Source of the DNA: Edwardsiella piscicida
GTDB lineage: Bacteria; Pseudomonadota; Gammaproteobacteria; Enterobacterales; Enterobacteriaceae
Length of the DNA stretch: 64,000 nucleotides
Assembly: GCF_001896205.1 (NCBI RefSeq)
Contig: NZ_MPNU01000001.1
Coordinates: 1,678,318-1,742,317 of the forward strand
Direction: 5' to 3'
Part shown: positions 9,764 through 20,373 of the stretch, piece after piece
Layout of the letters: each line of letters starts with the position of its first letter
How positions within the stretch are numbered: position 1 is the stretch's first letter
Notes under the pieces: model-generated
Seen by the model: only the letters and a program-made list of their open reading frames with translations
Told to the model about the DNA's origin: nothing
The model's database searches: none
Position numbers and translations under genes: made by a program

Positions 9764-11338
9764 TTATAGCCCGCCGCTGAGCACGTCCTGCGCCGGTGGC
9801 AGGGTCAGCAGATGCCACTGAGACAGGAGCTGCGTTGCCGGCTCCAGCGCGAAGGTCACGCACAGCAGGCCCACCAGCGTCATCACCACCGTGTAGGGCA
9901 GCGCCATCCAGACCATGCGGCCATAGGAGAGACGGATCAGCGGCGCCAGCGCAGAGGTCAGCAGGAACAGGAACGCGGCCTGACCGTTGGGGGTGGCGAC
10001 CGACGGTAGGTTGGTGCCGGTGTTAATGGCAACGGCCAGCAGCTCAAACTGCTTCAGGGAGATTGCGCCGGACTCCAGCGCCGCCTTCGCCTCGTGAATG
10101 TAGACCGTACCGACAAAGACGTTATCGGAGATCGACGAGAGCAGCCCGTTGAACAGATAGAACAGCGTCAGCTGACGATCCGGCGGCGACTGCAGCACAA
10201 ACTGGATCACCGGGGTAAACAGATGCTGATCGATGATCACGGCCACGACGGAGAAGAAGACGGTGAGCAGCGCGGTGAAGGGCAGAGACTCCTGAAACGC
10301 CTTACCGATCAGGTGCTCGTCGGTGACCCCACACAGTGACGTGACCAGTACGATCACGCTCAGCCCGATCAGCCCGACCTCTGCCAGGTGGAAGGCCAAC
10401 GCGCTCACCAGCCAGACGCCGACCAGGGCCTGTATCATCAGGCGCAGCTTATCCTGACGGCTGCGGCTGTTGGTACTCTCCCGATCGAAGTTGAGCAGGA
10501 TTTGGCGCACGCGATCCGGCAGCTGGGCGCCGTAGCCGAACAGGGAGAATCGCTCGACCAGGTAGCAGGTGAAGATACCGCAGAAGAAGACCGGCACGGT
10601 AACCGGCGCCATGCGCAGCAGAAACGAGACGAAATGCCAGTCGGCGTTTTTGGCGATGATCAGGTTCTGCGGTTCACCGACCATGGTCATGACGCCGCCG
10701 AGGGCGGTACCGACGCCGGCATGCATCAGCAGGCTACGCAGAAAGGCGCGGAACTGATCGAGGGCATCGCGCTTGGCGCTGTCGGTCAAGAGGCTGTCGT
10801 CACTGAGCGCCACGTTGCTGCCGCCGCCGGAGGCGACCTGATGGTAGATGCCATAGAATCCCACCGCGACGCTGATGACAACGGCGATCACCGTCAGGGC
10901 ATCGAGGAAGGCGGACAGGAACGCCGCCGCCAGACAAAAGGCCAGCGATAGGGCTATCTTCGAGCGAATGTTAAGCAGTAGCTTGGTGAAGACAAACAGC
11001 AGCAGCTGCTTCATAAAATAGATACCGGCCACCATGAAGATCAGCAGCAGCAGCACTTCCAGATTGGCGGCTATCTCATGGGCGATCTTCTCCGGGCTGG
11101 TCATTCCGATAAAGACGGCCTCAAGCGCCAGCAGGCCGCCGGGCTGCAGGGGGTAGCACTTCAGCGCCATGGCCAGGGTGAAGATAAACTCGATCACCAG
11201 CAGCCAGCCGGCGTAGAACGGGCTGAGGGCAAAAACCAGTGGATTGATGATTAAAAAGACCAGAATGGCGATTTTGTACCAGCCCGGCGCATTACCGAGG
11301 AAGTTCTTCGCGAAGGCCTGGGTATATGTGATTGTCAT
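9764..11338 (-). CDS. nhaB: Na+/H+ antiporter NhaB
   Basis: Inner-membrane sodium/proton antiporter of 524 residues (E. coli 513). The protein is made of hydrophobic segments with conserved blocks such as [40 protein letters not shown] and [20 protein letters not shown], which are characteristic NhaB motifs in an ArsB/NhaD-type fold. It supports growth at high sodium and alkaline pH. The frame starts with ATG at 11338. Upstream are a small membrane-protein gene and fadR. Confidence 0.96.
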   Translation of the reverse strand: MTITYTQAFAKNFLGNAPGWYKIAILVFLIINPLVFALSPFYAGWLLVIEFIFTLAMALKCYPLQPGGLLALEAVFIGMTSPEKIAHEIAANLEVLLLLIFMVAGIYFMKQLLLFVFTKLLLNIRSKIALSLAFCLAAAFLSAFLDALTVIAVVISVAVGFYGIYHQVASGGGSNVALSDDSLLTDSAKRDALDQFRAFLRSLLMHAGVGTALGGVMTMVGEPQNLIIAKNADWHFVSFLLRMAPVTVPVFFCGIFTCYLVERFSLFGYGAQLPDRVRQILLNFDRESTNSRSRQDKLRLMIQALVGVWLVSALAFHLAEVGLIGLSVIVLVTSLCGVTDEHLIGKAFQESLPFTALLTVFFSVVAVIIDQHLFTPVIQFVLQSPPDRQLTLFYLFNGLLSSISDNVFVGTVYIHEAKAALESGAISLKQFELLAVAINTGTNLPSVATPNGQAAFLFLLTSALAPLIRLSYGRMVWMALPYTVVMTLVGLLCVTFALEPATQLLSQWHLLTLPPAQDVLSGGL

Positions 11339-11749
11339 AACGTCGTTAAACCTGATTTCTTATGTGATTTTGCCGGTATCGGCGCGATCCCAGAAAGCGG
11401 AACGGAGAATATCTTTGCCGGGAAATAATTAGACTATACTACTTTCACGGCGGGCGGCAAAGTGGCGCCTTGATATAACCTCTTATAAATCATTTAATTA
11501 TTGTCGAGTTTCCTAATATAAGTGTCTTACCACGGCACCATCCACGGCCGATGCGGGCGCCGCGCGGGGCGGCGTACCGATGAGGGCAAATCTTGCCGAT
11601 TTTGACGCAGGGCTGCAATGGGGCACGCTGGAAAGGGGGAGTAACGCGGTTCAGCGCCCAGAGTGTGGAATAAAAAACTGTGAGCGCATTATTTATCGAT
11701 ATGACATGCGGAGGTCGAGGGACGGCATGCGATAGAAGGGGAGAACCCG
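11339..11749. other. 411-nt gap upstream of nhaB
   Basis: No credible gene. The half next to nhaB is AT-rich and should carry the nhaB promoter; the half next to the small membrane-protein gene is GC-rich. A plus-strand frame beginning at 11680 lacks a ribosome site and mirrors the minus-strand gene, so it is not called. Confidence 0.4.
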
Positions 11750-12034
11750 TTACCGGAGAGAGCCCAGATTGCCCAGCGCGATGCGCGGCGCGGGTAAGGG
11801 AAACTCCAGCGAGCCCAGGCGAGGCTGTGCCGTCGGGTGTAGCGTCAGGTTGCCCAGGATGGGGGGGAGCGTCTCCTCCTGCGCAGGCAGTTGGGCGCGG
11901 TCGCAGCGCGGCTCTGCGCGGGGAGAAGGCGTGCGCAGGAAACGCGGTGCTCCGCCGTCGGCAAACAGGGTGATGAGCAGCGCGACGCTGCTCAGTGCGG
12001 CGGCGCTGACGATAAGGATACCCGTGATGTCCAT
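11750..12034 (-). CDS. Small single-pass membrane protein, hypothetical
   Basis: I do not recognise this 94-residue protein. Residues 3-26 form one convincing hydrophobic segment (ITGILIVSAAALSSVALLI) followed by FADGG. The rest is soluble, rich in Pro, Leu and Arg, with recurring LGNL/LGSL motifs near the C-terminus. The ATG has a strong Shine-Dalgarno (GGAGAG, 7 nt away). A promoter (TTGAGC, 18 nt, TATAAT) and a Fur-like site lie just upstream on the same strand. E. coli has no gene here between nhaB and fadR. The signals argue it is real; function is unknown, with iron-linked expression an inference. Confidence 0.55.
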   Translation of the reverse strand: MDITGILIVSAAALSSVALLITLFADGGAPRFLRTPSPRAEPRCDRAQLPAQEETLPPILGNLTLHPTAQPRLGSLEFPLPAPRIALGNLGSLR

Positions 12035-12053
12035 GATCTCTCTCCGCAGTATT

Positions 12054-12097
12054 GATAATGAGTCTTATTATATATCTACTGCTGCCGCAGGCTCAAT
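12054..12097 (-). promoter_or_regulatory. Promoter with overlapping Fur-like site
   Basis: On the minus strand TTGAGC and TATAAT are 18 nt apart, the latter near 12070. The stretch from 12054 to 12072 (GATAATGAGTCTTATTATA) agrees with the 19-bp Fur consensus at about 14 positions and covers the -10/start region, a normal place for repression. Confidence 0.45.
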
Positions 12098-12262
12098 AGA
12101 AAATGAATTTTATTCGCATTTCGTATTCGCACGTGGCTTTTGCCGCCGTGGGCACAGTTTGTATGTTTAAGCGCTATCGGCGCTATATCAGCGGGTTGCC
12201 ATCTGGTATGATGAGCAATCTTGTTTTGCTTATTCTTATTGTCGTGACGGAACGTTAACAAC

Positions 12263-12982
12263 ATGGTTATTAAGGCGCAGAGTCCAGCTGGTTTTGCGGA
12301 AGAGTATTTAATTGAAAGTATTTGGAATAACCGTTTCCCACCCGGTTCTATCCTGCCCGCAGAGCGAGAGTTGTCTGAGCTGATTGGCGTTACCCGTACT
12401 ACCCTGCGTGAGGTACTGCAGCGTTTAGCGCGCGATGGATGGCTGACGATCCGGCATGGTAAGCCGACGCAGGTGAACAACTTTTGGGAAACCTCCGGCT
12501 TGAATATTCTGGAGACGCTGGCGCGTTTAGATCACGATAGCGTCCCGCAGCTGATCGACAATGTGCTGGCCGTACGTACCAATATTGCCGCTATCTTTAT
12601 TCGCGCCGCGGTGCGTCAGCACCCGGATAAGGTTGAGACTATCGTAGCCGACGCCCCGACGGTAGAGGATAGCGCCGATGCCTTTGCCGACTTGGACTAC
12701 CGTATTTTTCGCGCGCTGGCCTTCGCCTGCGGCAATCCGATCTACGGTCTGATCCTCAATGGGTTGAAGGGGCTGTATACCCGGGTCGGTCGCTACTACT
12801 TTTCCAATCCGCAGGCGCGCCGCCTGGCGCTGGCGTTCTATTCGCGTCTCGGCGAGCTGGCGGCGACCCGTCAGCACGATCAGGTGATGGAGTTTGTCCG
12901 CAGCTACGGCAAAGAGAGCGGCGCTATCTGGCACGGAATGCAGAGCGGGATCCCGCGCGACTTGGCCGATGGGCGCGCCTGA
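12263..12982 (+). CDS. fadR: Fatty acid metabolism regulator FadR
   Basis: GntR-family dimeric regulator. It represses fad genes and activates fabA/fabB, and releases DNA when it binds long-chain acyl-CoA. The N-terminal winged helix includes [20 protein letters not shown] and [14 protein letters not shown]. The C-terminal acyl-CoA domain starts near residue 80 with [12 protein letters not shown]. The 239-residue length equals E. coli FadR. Its target fadD lies 9 kb upstream in this window. Confidence 0.97.
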   Translation: MVIKAQSPAGFAEEYLIESIWNNRFPPGSILPAERELSELIGVTRTTLREVLQRLARDGWLTIRHGKPTQVNNFWETSGLNILETLARLDHDSVPQLIDNVLAVRTNIAAIFIRAAVRQHPDKVETIVADAPTVEDSADAFADLDYRIFRALAFACGNPIYGLILNGLKGLYTRVGRYYFSNPQARRLALAFYSRLGELAATRQHDQVMEFVRSYGKESGAIWHGMQSGIPRDLADGRA

Positions 12983-13023
12983 GCCGGCGGCATATCCAGC
13001 CGATCTCCCTTTCTTCCGTTAAT

Positions 13024-13052
13024 CGGGGGCGCTTGGCGCCCCCGGTTTTTAT
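13024..13052. terminator. Terminator between fadR and ycgB
   Basis: CGGGGGCGC, loop TTG, GCGCCCCCG, then GTTTTTATTT. It ends fadR on the plus strand and abuts the ycgB stop on the other strand. Confidence 0.8.
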
Positions 13053-14591
13053 TTAGATCCCGTCAGGATGTGGAGGGCAGCGCTCCAGCAGCTCTACGCC
13101 ACCGTCTTCATTTACCTGCTCCAGATAAACGTCAAAGCCCCACAGCCGCTGCAGATGTTTGATGACCGCCCGGCGGCTGGCGGTATCCAGCGGGATCCGG
13201 TTATGGGGAATATAGCGTAGGGTCAGCGAGCGATCGCCGCGCAGCGCGACGTTCCAGACCTGAATATTCGGCTCAAGGTTGCTCAGATTATACTGGGATG
13301 ATAGCCGCTCTCGCAGGAGCCGGTAGCCCTCCTGGTTATGGATAGCCTCAATCTCCAGATAGCTATTACGCTCGTCGTCCAGGACGCTGAACAGGTGAAA
13401 CTCGCGCATCAGGCGCGGCGACAGAAACTGGCTGATGAAGCTTTCATCCTTGAAGTCGCGCATGGCGAAGTGCAGCGTCTCCAGCCAGTCACGCCCGGCG
13501 ATGGTGGGGAACCACTCCCGATCTTCGGGGGTCGGCTGCTGGCAGATGCGCCGAATATCTTGATACATGGCGAATCCCAAGGCATAGGGGTTGATGCCGC
13601 TGTAATAGGGACTGTTATAGGATGGCTGGGCGATCACATTGGTGTGGCTGTGCAGAAATTCCAGCATAAAGCGGTCGCTGACGCGCCCCTCGTCGTAGAG
13701 ATGGTTGAGCAGGGTGTAGTGCCAGAAGGTGGCCCAGCCTTCATTCATGACCGGTGTCTGCTTCTGCGGGTAAAAGTATTGGCTGATCTTGCGCACGATA
13801 CGCACGATCTCCCGCTGCCATGGCTCCAGCAGCGGGGCATTTTTTTCCAGGAAATAGAGAATGTTCTCCTGGGGTTCGCTGGGGAAGCGCTGATCCTGCC
13901 TTGCCAGCACCTCGGCCTCTCGGCGCGGCAGGGTGCGCCAGAGATCGTTGACCTGGCTCTGCAGATAGGCCTCGCGTGCCTTCTGGCGCGCACGCTCCTC
14001 ATCCAGCGAGATCTTCTGCGGCCGTTTGTAGCGATCGACGCCGTAGTTCATCAGCGCATGGCTGGAGTCCAGTATTTTCTCGACCTCTTCAACGCCGTAG
14101 CGCTCCTCGCACTGGCGGATATAGTTACGGGCAAACAGCAGGTAATCGATGATGGATCCCGCGTCGGTCCAGGTGCGGAACAGATAGTTATTCTTAAAGA
14201 AGGAGTTATGGCCGTAGCAGGCGTGGGCCATCACCAGCGCCTGCAGGGTAATGGTGTTCTCCTCCATCAGGTAGGCGATGCAGGGGTTCGCGTTTATCAC
14301 GATCTCATAGGCCAATCCCTGCTGACCATGTTTATAGCGCCGCTCGGTCTCGATAAACTTTTTACCGAAGGACCAGTGGGCGTAGTTGATCGGCATGCCG
14401 ACGCTGGAGTAGGCGTCCATCATCTGTTCGGCGGTAATGATTTCTATCTGGTGCGGATAGGTATCCAGCCGGTAGTGCCGGGCGACCCGATCGATCTCAT
14501 TCAGATACGCCTGAAGCAGCGGAAACGTCCAGTCCGGGCCATCGCTCAGGCACGGCGTGGAGTTACGGGTTGCAGCGTTTGACCTGGCCAT
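13053..14591 (-). CDS. ycgB: SpoVR-family protein YcgB
   Basis: Cytoplasmic protein of the SpoVR family. Its biochemical role is not established; in enterobacteria it is associated with the YeaG/YeaH starvation pathway. The 512-residue product has family blocks [58 protein letters not shown] and [15 protein letters not shown]; the His/Glu clusters are suggestive of a metalloprotein. The ATG at 14591 is chosen because GGGAGG lies 7 nt upstream; a GTG at 14597 would add two residues. Convergent with fadR as in E. coli. yeaH and yeaG lie 4.5-9 kb away here, whereas in E. coli they are distant. Confidence 0.95.
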   Translation of the reverse strand: MARSNAATRNSTPCLSDGPDWTFPLLQAYLNEIDRVARHYRLDTYPHQIEIITAEQMMDAYSSVGMPINYAHWSFGKKFIETERRYKHGQQGLAYEIVINANPCIAYLMEENTITLQALVMAHACYGHNSFFKNNYLFRTWTDAGSIIDYLLFARNYIRQCEERYGVEEVEKILDSSHALMNYGVDRYKRPQKISLDEERARQKAREAYLQSQVNDLWRTLPRREAEVLARQDQRFPSEPQENILYFLEKNAPLLEPWQREIVRIVRKISQYFYPQKQTPVMNEGWATFWHYTLLNHLYDEGRVSDRFMLEFLHSHTNVIAQPSYNSPYYSGINPYALGFAMYQDIRRICQQPTPEDREWFPTIAGRDWLETLHFAMRDFKDESFISQFLSPRLMREFHLFSVLDDERNSYLEIEAIHNQEGYRLLRERLSSQYNLSNLEPNIQVWNVALRGDRSLTLRYIPHNRIPLDTASRRAVIKHLQRLWGFDVYLEQVNEDGGVELLERCPPHPDGI

Positions 14592-14755
14592 GCACACACC
14601 TCCCTCAAGCCATTATACGGACCGCGGCATGCCGTCCTGATACAAGCGTAGCCTACGTGCTGAAAACTGCCGGATTGCCACAGCGCGCGCTCCGGTTATC
14701 GCATATGCTTGATGTACAGCGTATCGGGCATGCGCGCGGCAGCGGAGGAGCGGAG

Positions 14756-16009
14756 ATGCGGGTAGTGATATTGGGCAGCGGCGTGATCGGCGTGACCAGC
14801 GCGTGGTATCTGGCGCAGGCCGGACATCAGGTAACGGTGGTCGATCGTCAGGAGGGGCCTGCGCTGGAGACCAGCGCGGCCAACGCCGGACAGATCTCGC
14901 CGGGCTATGCGGCGCCCTGGGCGGCGCCGGGGATCCCGCTCAAGGCGCTTAAATGGCTGTTTCAGCGTCATGCGCCGCTGGCGATGAGCCTGGACGGTTC
15001 GCTGTTTCAGCTGCGCTGGCTGTGGCAGATGCTACGTAACTGCGACAGCGCCCGCTATGGCCAAAATAAAGCACGGATGGTTCGGCTGGCCGAATACAGT
15101 CGCGACTGCCTGGTGCAGCTGCGCCAGACGACCCCCATCGATTACGAGGGGCGGCAGCTGGGAACCCTGCAGCTGTTTCGCACGGCGCAGCAGTATGAGA
15201 ACGCCGCGCGTGATATTGCCGTTCTACGCGAGGCCGGGGTGCCTTATCAACTGCTGCCGGCGGCGCAGCTGTCGACGGTAGAGCCGGCGCTGGCGGCGGC
15301 GCGTGCGCGCCTGAGCGGTGGCCTGCATCTGCCCCATGATGAAACCGGGGACTGCCAGCTGTTTACCCGTCAGCTGGCGCAGCGGGCGGCGCAGGCCGGA
15401 GTGCGCTTTATCTTTAATACCCAGGCCCTGCGACTACTGCGCAGCGGGGCGCGGATACAGGGCGTACAGTGTGGCCACGATACGCTGGTGGCGGATGCCT
15501 ATGTGGTCGCGCTGGGCGCCTACTCTACCGGGCTGCTGCAGGATATCGTGGCGATCCCGGTCTATCCGCTGAAGGGTTACTCCCTGACGCTGCCCATCGA
15601 CGACCCTGACGCCGCGCCGCGCTCGACGGTGCTGGATGAGAGCTATAAGGTGGCGATCACCCGCTTCGATCGGCGTATCCGGGTTGGCGGTATGGCGGAG
15701 GTAGTCGGCTTTGACATGTCGCTGCCGCGGGCTCGGCGCCGCACCCTAGAGAAAGTGGTGCGCGATCTCTATCCGCGCGGTGGTTTTTTGCCGCAGGCGA
15801 GCTTTTGGAGCGGGCTGCGTCCGGCGACGCCGGACGGTACGCCGCTGGTGGGGGCGACACCGCTGGAGAATTTGTATCTCAATACCGGCCACGGTACGCT
15901 GGGATGGACCATGGCCTGCGGATCGGGCCAGCTGCTGGCGGATATCATCTCCGGTGTGACGCCGGCGATCCGCGCCGATGATTTATCGGTTGCCCGCTAT
16001 ACCGCGTAA
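14756..16009 (+). CDS. dadA: D-amino acid dehydrogenase small subunit DadA
   Basis: Membrane-associated FAD enzyme that oxidises D-amino acids such as D-alanine to 2-oxo acids and passes electrons to the respiratory chain. The FAD dinucleotide motif GSGVIG sits at residues 7-12, and the C-terminal flavin-contacting block is [20 protein letters not shown]. The ATG at 14756 follows GGAGGAG and gives 417 residues (E. coli 432); the frame runs back to 14570 without resemblance. In E. coli dadA is followed by the alanine racemase dadX; here the next genes are yccJ and an AriR-like gene on the other strand, so dadX is absent from this locus. Confidence 0.95.
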   Translation: MRVVILGSGVIGVTSAWYLAQAGHQVTVVDRQEGPALETSAANAGQISPGYAAPWAAPGIPLKALKWLFQRHAPLAMSLDGSLFQLRWLWQMLRNCDSARYGQNKARMVRLAEYSRDCLVQLRQTTPIDYEGRQLGTLQLFRTAQQYENAARDIAVLREAGVPYQLLPAAQLSTVEPALAAARARLSGGLHLPHDETGDCQLFTRQLAQRAAQAGVRFIFNTQALRLLRSGARIQGVQCGHDTLVADAYVVALGAYSTGLLQDIVAIPVYPLKGYSLTLPIDDPDAAPRSTVLDESYKVAITRFDRRIRVGGMAEVVGFDMSLPRARRRTLEKVVRDLYPRGGFLPQASFWSGLRPATPDGTPLVGATPLENLYLNTGHGTLGWTMACGSGQLLADIISGVTPAIRADDLSVARYTA

Positions 16010-16043
16010 TGCGGCGGACACGGCGGGCAGGGGATAATACGGG

Positions 16044-16259
16044 TTAGACGTCTGCGCGGGAGATGGTCTCATCTCCCCAGTAGAGCTGATCCTGATCCGT
16101 TTTGGCGAAGGCCCGCGGCAGGACATCATCGTTTCCTTCTTCCCAAATCTGTTGCGCCAGGGCTTCGTCACCGTGCGCCAGTTCGAAGATGGCTTCGGCA
16201 ATTTCTAAAGAGGTTTCACGCACGCGTGCCCATTCGGCGATGTGATGCGGCTTGGTCAT
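16044..16259 (-). CDS. yccJ: YccJ-family small protein
   Basis: Small acidic conserved protein of 71 residues and unknown function. The core [20 protein letters not shown] and the tail [18 protein letters not shown] align by eye with E. coli YccJ (75). AAGGAGA stands 7 nt before the ATG. In E. coli yccJ is paired with wrbA; wrbA is not here. It lies downstream of the AriR-like gene on the same strand, and both families are associated with stress or stationary-phase regulation. Confidence 0.85.
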   Translation of the reverse strand: MTKPHHIAEWARVRETSLEIAEAIFELAHGDEALAQQIWEEGNDDVLPRAFAKTDQDQLYWGDETISRADV

Positions 16260-16418
16260 AAAAAGTCTCCTTGAAAATGATCGCGGTTACGGATGTACCG
16301 ATCCAGCGGAAAGGGGCCGATGACAGAGGCAATCTGCCCTCTAATCACCATAACGCAGCATAGGCTGCTGCGCCAGCCCCTTGTGTTGCCACATGTTGCG
16401 GAAGGAATAAAGCGAGGA

Positions 16419-16440
16419 CGGGGGCCGAGGCCCCCGCGGC
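16419..16440. repeat. Strong GC stem-loop after the AriR-like gene
   Basis: CGGGGGCC / GGCCCCCG inverted repeat with loop GA, 6 nt past the AriR-like stop. There is no clean T-run, so it is either a weak terminator or an mRNA-stabilising hairpin. Confidence 0.4.
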
Positions 16441-16445
16441 GGCGA

Positions 16446-16703
16446 TCAGGAGCGGAGTCCCTGTGCCGGCTGATCGCCCAGCAGGCGGTCGAGGGCGCAG
16501 AGCAGCAGCGCGCGGCGCTGTTGACTGGCTTCCACGCGGGCGGATCGCGCCAAGGCGTGAATTAAATCGCCGTAAATAATATCGCCATCGCGATGAATTA
16601 AATCGCTGACGGTTTCGCCGATGACGCGTGAAACTTCATTATCGAAATGGGTGCGTTCATTGGATATAACGCTATCGCCGGGCAGATCGAGGAGTGTGCT
16701 CAT
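16446..16703 (-). CDS. AriR/YmgB-like regulatory small protein
   Basis: Small helical protein of 85 residues from the ATG at 16703, chosen because AGGGG lies about 9 nt upstream; the frame remains open to 16778 but that extension is unlikely to be translated. The pattern EVSRVIGETVSDLIHRDGD, then LIHALARSARVEASQQRRAL, resembles the YmgB/AriR family, whose members connect to the Rcs phosphorelay, biofilm and acid resistance in E. coli. The similarity is by eye and modest, so the family call is tentative. Confidence 0.55.
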   Translation of the reverse strand: MSTLLDLPGDSVISNERTHFDNEVSRVIGETVSDLIHRDGDIIYGDLIHALARSARVEASQQRRALLLCALDRLLGDQPAQGLRS

Positions 16704-17091
16704 AGTGAAATTCCCCTGGGTATGGCAGAAAGGGCTCAGGGACTGTCCAACGGGAGCAGTATCAGCACCGAGACGCATGCAGACGATGTAAATGGTTTAA
16801 TTATTCGTCCGTGATAATAATTTACTTACGTTAGCATTCTTTTCCTTACTATTCCTATTGTGTTCGGTGAGTCGCGCCGTGCGCTGTGTCTGAACTCACA
16901 GTTAGCTAAATTAATAGCGCCTTTTATTACATAAATGCCTTGGCTTTCACGCCTCATGCCGCGCGATACCTCTCCGTTCACGCCACGCTTTACGAGGGCG
17001 CGGGCGCGATCGTCTGCGCACCCGCTCCTCGATTAAGCATATACGATATCGCCGCGCTTGCTCGGCGGCGCTATCGCGGGGCCGGCGCGCG
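16704..17091. other. 388-nt gap between the AriR-like gene and the ABC transporter
   Basis: Contains an AT-rich block (about 16795-16940) that probably holds the AriR-like promoter, and a GC-rich half next to the transporter stop. I see no terminator with a T-run, no tRNA and no credible small gene. Confidence 0.4.
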
Positions 17092-18858
17092 TCAGGCGTT
17101 CAGCGCGGAGACCTCGACCTGCGACGGGGCAAATTCACGCCCTTGGTCATCCTCCGTCTCGCGGCGAAAGCGCCAGCGCAGGGTATGGAACGGCGCGACG
17201 CTGCTGCGGTGAGCGACGCTGATCAGCGTCACGCCCGGCAGGTATGCCTCCAGCAGGCGGTAAACGTGCTGCTCAGTATCTTCATCCAGCGCGCTGGTGG
17301 CCTCATCCAGATACAGAATATCCGGGCGCAGCGCCAGCGCACGCGCAAAGGCGATGCGCTGCTGCTCCCCGGGGGAGAGCTGCTGTGACCAGTTGGCGCG
17401 GCTGCCCAGCGCATCGCACAGGTGGCTTAGGCGGCAGGCTTGCAGGATAGACTTCAGTTCGTCATCGCTATAGGTGGTCGCGCTGTAGGGGTAGCAGATG
17501 GCCTCACGCAGGCTGCCTATCGGCAGGTAGCTGCGCTGCGGCAGGAACAGGGTGCGCAGCGTCGTTTCATCCGGACGCAGGATCTCGCCGTGGCCGTAGG
17601 GCCAGACGCCGGCGATGGCGCGCAGCAGAGTCGACTTACCGCAGCCGGAGGGGCCGGTGATCAGCACGCGATCGCCGCGCTGCACTTGCAGACTGACATC
17701 GTTAAACAGCGTACGTCCTTGGTGAAGCTGCAGGGTCAGCGCCTTGATCGTGAGCGCCTCGTCGGCGCCCGCGGTTTGTCCATGGCGGATGCCGCCGGGG
17801 TGAGCGTTAATCTCTTCCACCGCCTTATTGAATCCGGCCAGACGGTTTACGCAGGCTTTCCAGGAGGCCAGATCGTCAAACGCGTTGATAAACCAGGATA
17901 GAGCCCCCTGCACCTGGCCGAAGGCCGAGGAGATCTGCATCAGGGTGCCCAGCTGGATAGCGTTGGCAAAATAGCGCGGCGCGGCCACCAGAATCGGGAA
18001 GATGATGGCGAACTGGCCGTAAAAGTTGCTGGCGAAGTTGAGGCGTCGGGTCAGACGCATGATGCTCCACCAGTTGCGGCGGATATTCTGAAACTGGCCG
18101 TCCAGCTGCTGGCGCTCCTGCGGTTCACCGTGATACAGCGCGATGGGGTCGGCGTTATGGCGGATCCGGATCAGACCAAAGCGGAAGTTTGCCTCAAAGC
18201 GCTCCTGATCGAAGGAGAGATCGACCAGCGGGCGGCCCACCAGCCAGATCATCATGGAGCCGAGCCCGGCATACAGCAGGGCAAACCACACCATGTAGCC
18301 GGGGATCTCCAGCGCATGGCCGGCGATCATCAGTGAAAGCGAGCCGGAGACCGACCACAGGATCGCGACGAAGGAGAACAGGGTCACCAGGCTGGAGAGC
18401 AGCCCCAGCGTCAGGGAGAGCGTGCCGCTGGTCAACGCGTTGAGATCCTGAGCGATACGCTGGTCGGGGTTATCGATCGACTGCTGCATTTCCGTGTGAT
18501 AATAGGCCTGGTGTCCCAGCCATTTATCCATATAGCGCCGGGTCATCCATTGGCGCCACAGCATCTGCAGCCCCTGGGTCAGGTAAATGCGGAAGATGGC
18601 GATCGCGATGTAGATAAACGCCAGATAGCTAAAGCGGATCAGCTGCGCCTTGAATACCGCATAGTTCCGGTTTTGCAGGGCATCGTAGAATACCCGGTTC
18701 CACTCGTTAAACAGGACATTGAGGTACACCGCGGCCAGGGTCAGGACGACGATGGCGAGCAGACGGGTCCAGGCGCTGACTTTTTCTTCTGAAACCCAGT
18801 AGGGCCTGATCAGCTGCCACACTTCCCGCCAGTGGGTGGCTTTTTGGGTGAAATGCAT
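17092..18858 (-). CDS. SbmA/YddA-type ABC transporter, fused permease and ATPase
   Basis: Inner-membrane half-transporter of 588 residues. The N-terminal part is an SbmA/BacA-like membrane domain with the block [10 protein letters not shown]-type signature seen here as [20 protein letters not shown]. The C-terminal ATPase has Walker [10 protein letters not shown] near residue 405, the signature [15 protein letters not shown] near 490 and Walker [14 protein letters not shown] near 513. This arrangement matches E. coli YddA and vitamin B12/peptide-type transporters. Substrate is unknown. The C-terminus runs about 20 residues past the usual H-loop. Minus strand, alone between two long gaps. Confidence 0.85.
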   Translation of the reverse strand: MHFTQKATHWREVWQLIRPYWVSEEKVSAWTRLLAIVVLTLAAVYLNVLFNEWNRVFYDALQNRNYAVFKAQLIRFSYLAFIYIAIAIFRIYLTQGLQMLWRQWMTRRYMDKWLGHQAYYHTEMQQSIDNPDQRIAQDLNALTSGTLSLTLGLLSSLVTLFSFVAILWSVSGSLSLMIAGHALEIPGYMVWFALLYAGLGSMMIWLVGRPLVDLSFDQERFEANFRFGLIRIRHNADPIALYHGEPQERQQLDGQFQNIRRNWWSIMRLTRRLNFASNFYGQFAIIFPILVAAPRYFANAIQLGTLMQISSAFGQVQGALSWFINAFDDLASWKACVNRLAGFNKAVEEINAHPGGIRHGQTAGADEALTIKALTLQLHQGRTLFNDVSLQVQRGDRVLITGPSGCGKSTLLRAIAGVWPYGHGEILRPDETTLRTLFLPQRSYLPIGSLREAICYPYSATTYSDDELKSILQACRLSHLCDALGSRANWSQQLSPGEQQRIAFARALALRPDILYLDEATSALDEDTEQHVYRLLEAYLPGVTLISVAHRSSVAPFHTLRWRFRRETEDDQGREFAPSQVEVSALNA

Positions 18859-19043
18859 GCGATGACTTTCCTACAGCATGAAAATAATAAAAAGGGGTGT
18901 CCGTTTAGGCCACGGGACATGACAAACGTTCTGTGGCCAATTGTAAAGTAATTTAATGATATGCCGAACGTTTAGGATACCCCGTCGTCGAACGGCGGGC
19001 GATTATCGGGACGGTTCCCGCCGCCCTGTGCGGCGGCGGGGGA

Positions 19044-20316
19044 TCAGCGGGAGGCGACCTGACGGGCGAACAGCTCCCGAAAGACCGGGTAGATGTCCTG
19101 CGGCTCCCGGATATGCTGCATGGCAAAGTTGTCGCAGCGCTGGCTCAGCCCCTCATACTCTCGCCATAGGGTCTGGTGGGCGCGGCGGGTGATTTCGATA
19201 TAGCAATAGTAGCGTACCAGCGGCAGCAGCCGGGTGGTGAGCAACTGCTGGCACAGGGGGGAGTCATCGGCCCAGTTGTCGCCGTCGGAGGCCTGGGCGG
19301 CATAGATGTTCCACTGAGCGGGATCGTAACGGGCGCGGACGATCTCATCCATCAGCTTCAGCGCGCTGGAGACGATGGTGCCGCCGGTCTCCTGAGAGTA
19401 GAAAAACTCTTGCTCGTCGACCTCTTTGGCCTGGGTGTGGTGACGAATATAGACCACCTCGATATTCTTGTAGTTGCGGCTCAGGAACAGGTACAGCAGT
19501 AAATAGAAGCGCTTGGCCATCTCTTTGGTGGCCTGATCCATGGAGCCGGAGACGTCCATCAGGCAGAACATGACCGCTTGGCTGGAGGGCTCGGGGCGCC
19601 GCTCGTAGTTTTTGTAGCGCAGGTCGATGCTGTCGATAAACGGCACCCGAGCAATACGCTGGCGCAGCGTCTCGATCTCGTTGCGTAGCCGCAGGGTCTC
19701 CAGCGGCTGCGCCGGTTCGCTGTGCTGCAGCGCGTCGAGCTGCTGTTCCAGCTGATGCAGCGCGCGCCGCTTGGCGGCGCTCATGGCGGTACGCCGCGCC
19801 AGCGAGTTTCGCAGGGAGCGCACGACGCTGATGTTGGCCGGAACGCCGCTGGCGGTGTAGCCGGCGCGGTGGGTTTTGAATTCGGTCAGCTGCTGATAGT
19901 GACTGTGGCGCAGGTTGGGCAGGGCCAGGTCCTCAAACAGCAGATCCAGATACTCGTCCTTGGAGATCTGGAAAACAAAGTCATCCTGACCCCCCCTCGC
20001 CGTTGCCGGCATCACCGCTGCCGCCGCCGGCGCCGCCGCCCTGCTGGCGCTCGATGTGGTCATGGGGGACAAAGTGGTCGTTGCCGGGGTGAACCCGGTG
20101 GCGTTCGCCGCCGCTCCCCTGCTGAAACAGCGGTTCGCTGATATCGTCGCGTGGAATCGTGACCGATTCGCCGCTCTCTACGTCAGAGACCGAGCGGCGG
20201 TGGATGGCATCCGCGACCGATTGTTTGATCTGCGATTTGTAGCGGCGCAGGAACCGCTGGCGGTTTACCGCGCTCTTATTCTTGCCGTTCAGGCGGCGAT
20301 CGATGAAGTAGGCCAT
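19044..20316 (-). pseudogene. yeaH: yeaH (DUF444/VWA protein), split by a frameshift in a G7 tract
   Basis: YeaH partners the kinase YeaG. The N-terminal part starts at ATG 20316 ([20 protein letters not shown]) and stays in frame to a Gly-rich linker, then meets a stop near 19981. The C-terminal part resumes in another frame at [20 protein letters not shown] and carries the von Willebrand-type metal site DVSGSMDQ and [20 protein letters not shown] to a normal end at 19044. The switch falls at a run of seven Gs (C7 at 19990-19996 on the plus strand). Six Gs would restore about 423 residues (E. coli 427). Everything else looks intact, so the cause is a recent mutation, a slippery tract or a read error. 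Downstream of yeaG, as in E. coli. Confidence 0.85.
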
Positions 20317-20373
20317 GGCGCCTCCCAGTCTGCCAAGTGGAAAGGGCGGCGAAGCGCCGCCCGGAGCGGGTCA

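Noticed and set aside
11680-11973. 97-codon plus-strand frame in the nhaB-fadR gap
   Set aside because: No ribosome site; overlaps the better-supported minus-strand membrane-protein gene.
13338-14582. 414-codon plus-strand frame opposite ycgB
   Set aside because: Shadow; ycgB on the other strand is clearly the real gene.
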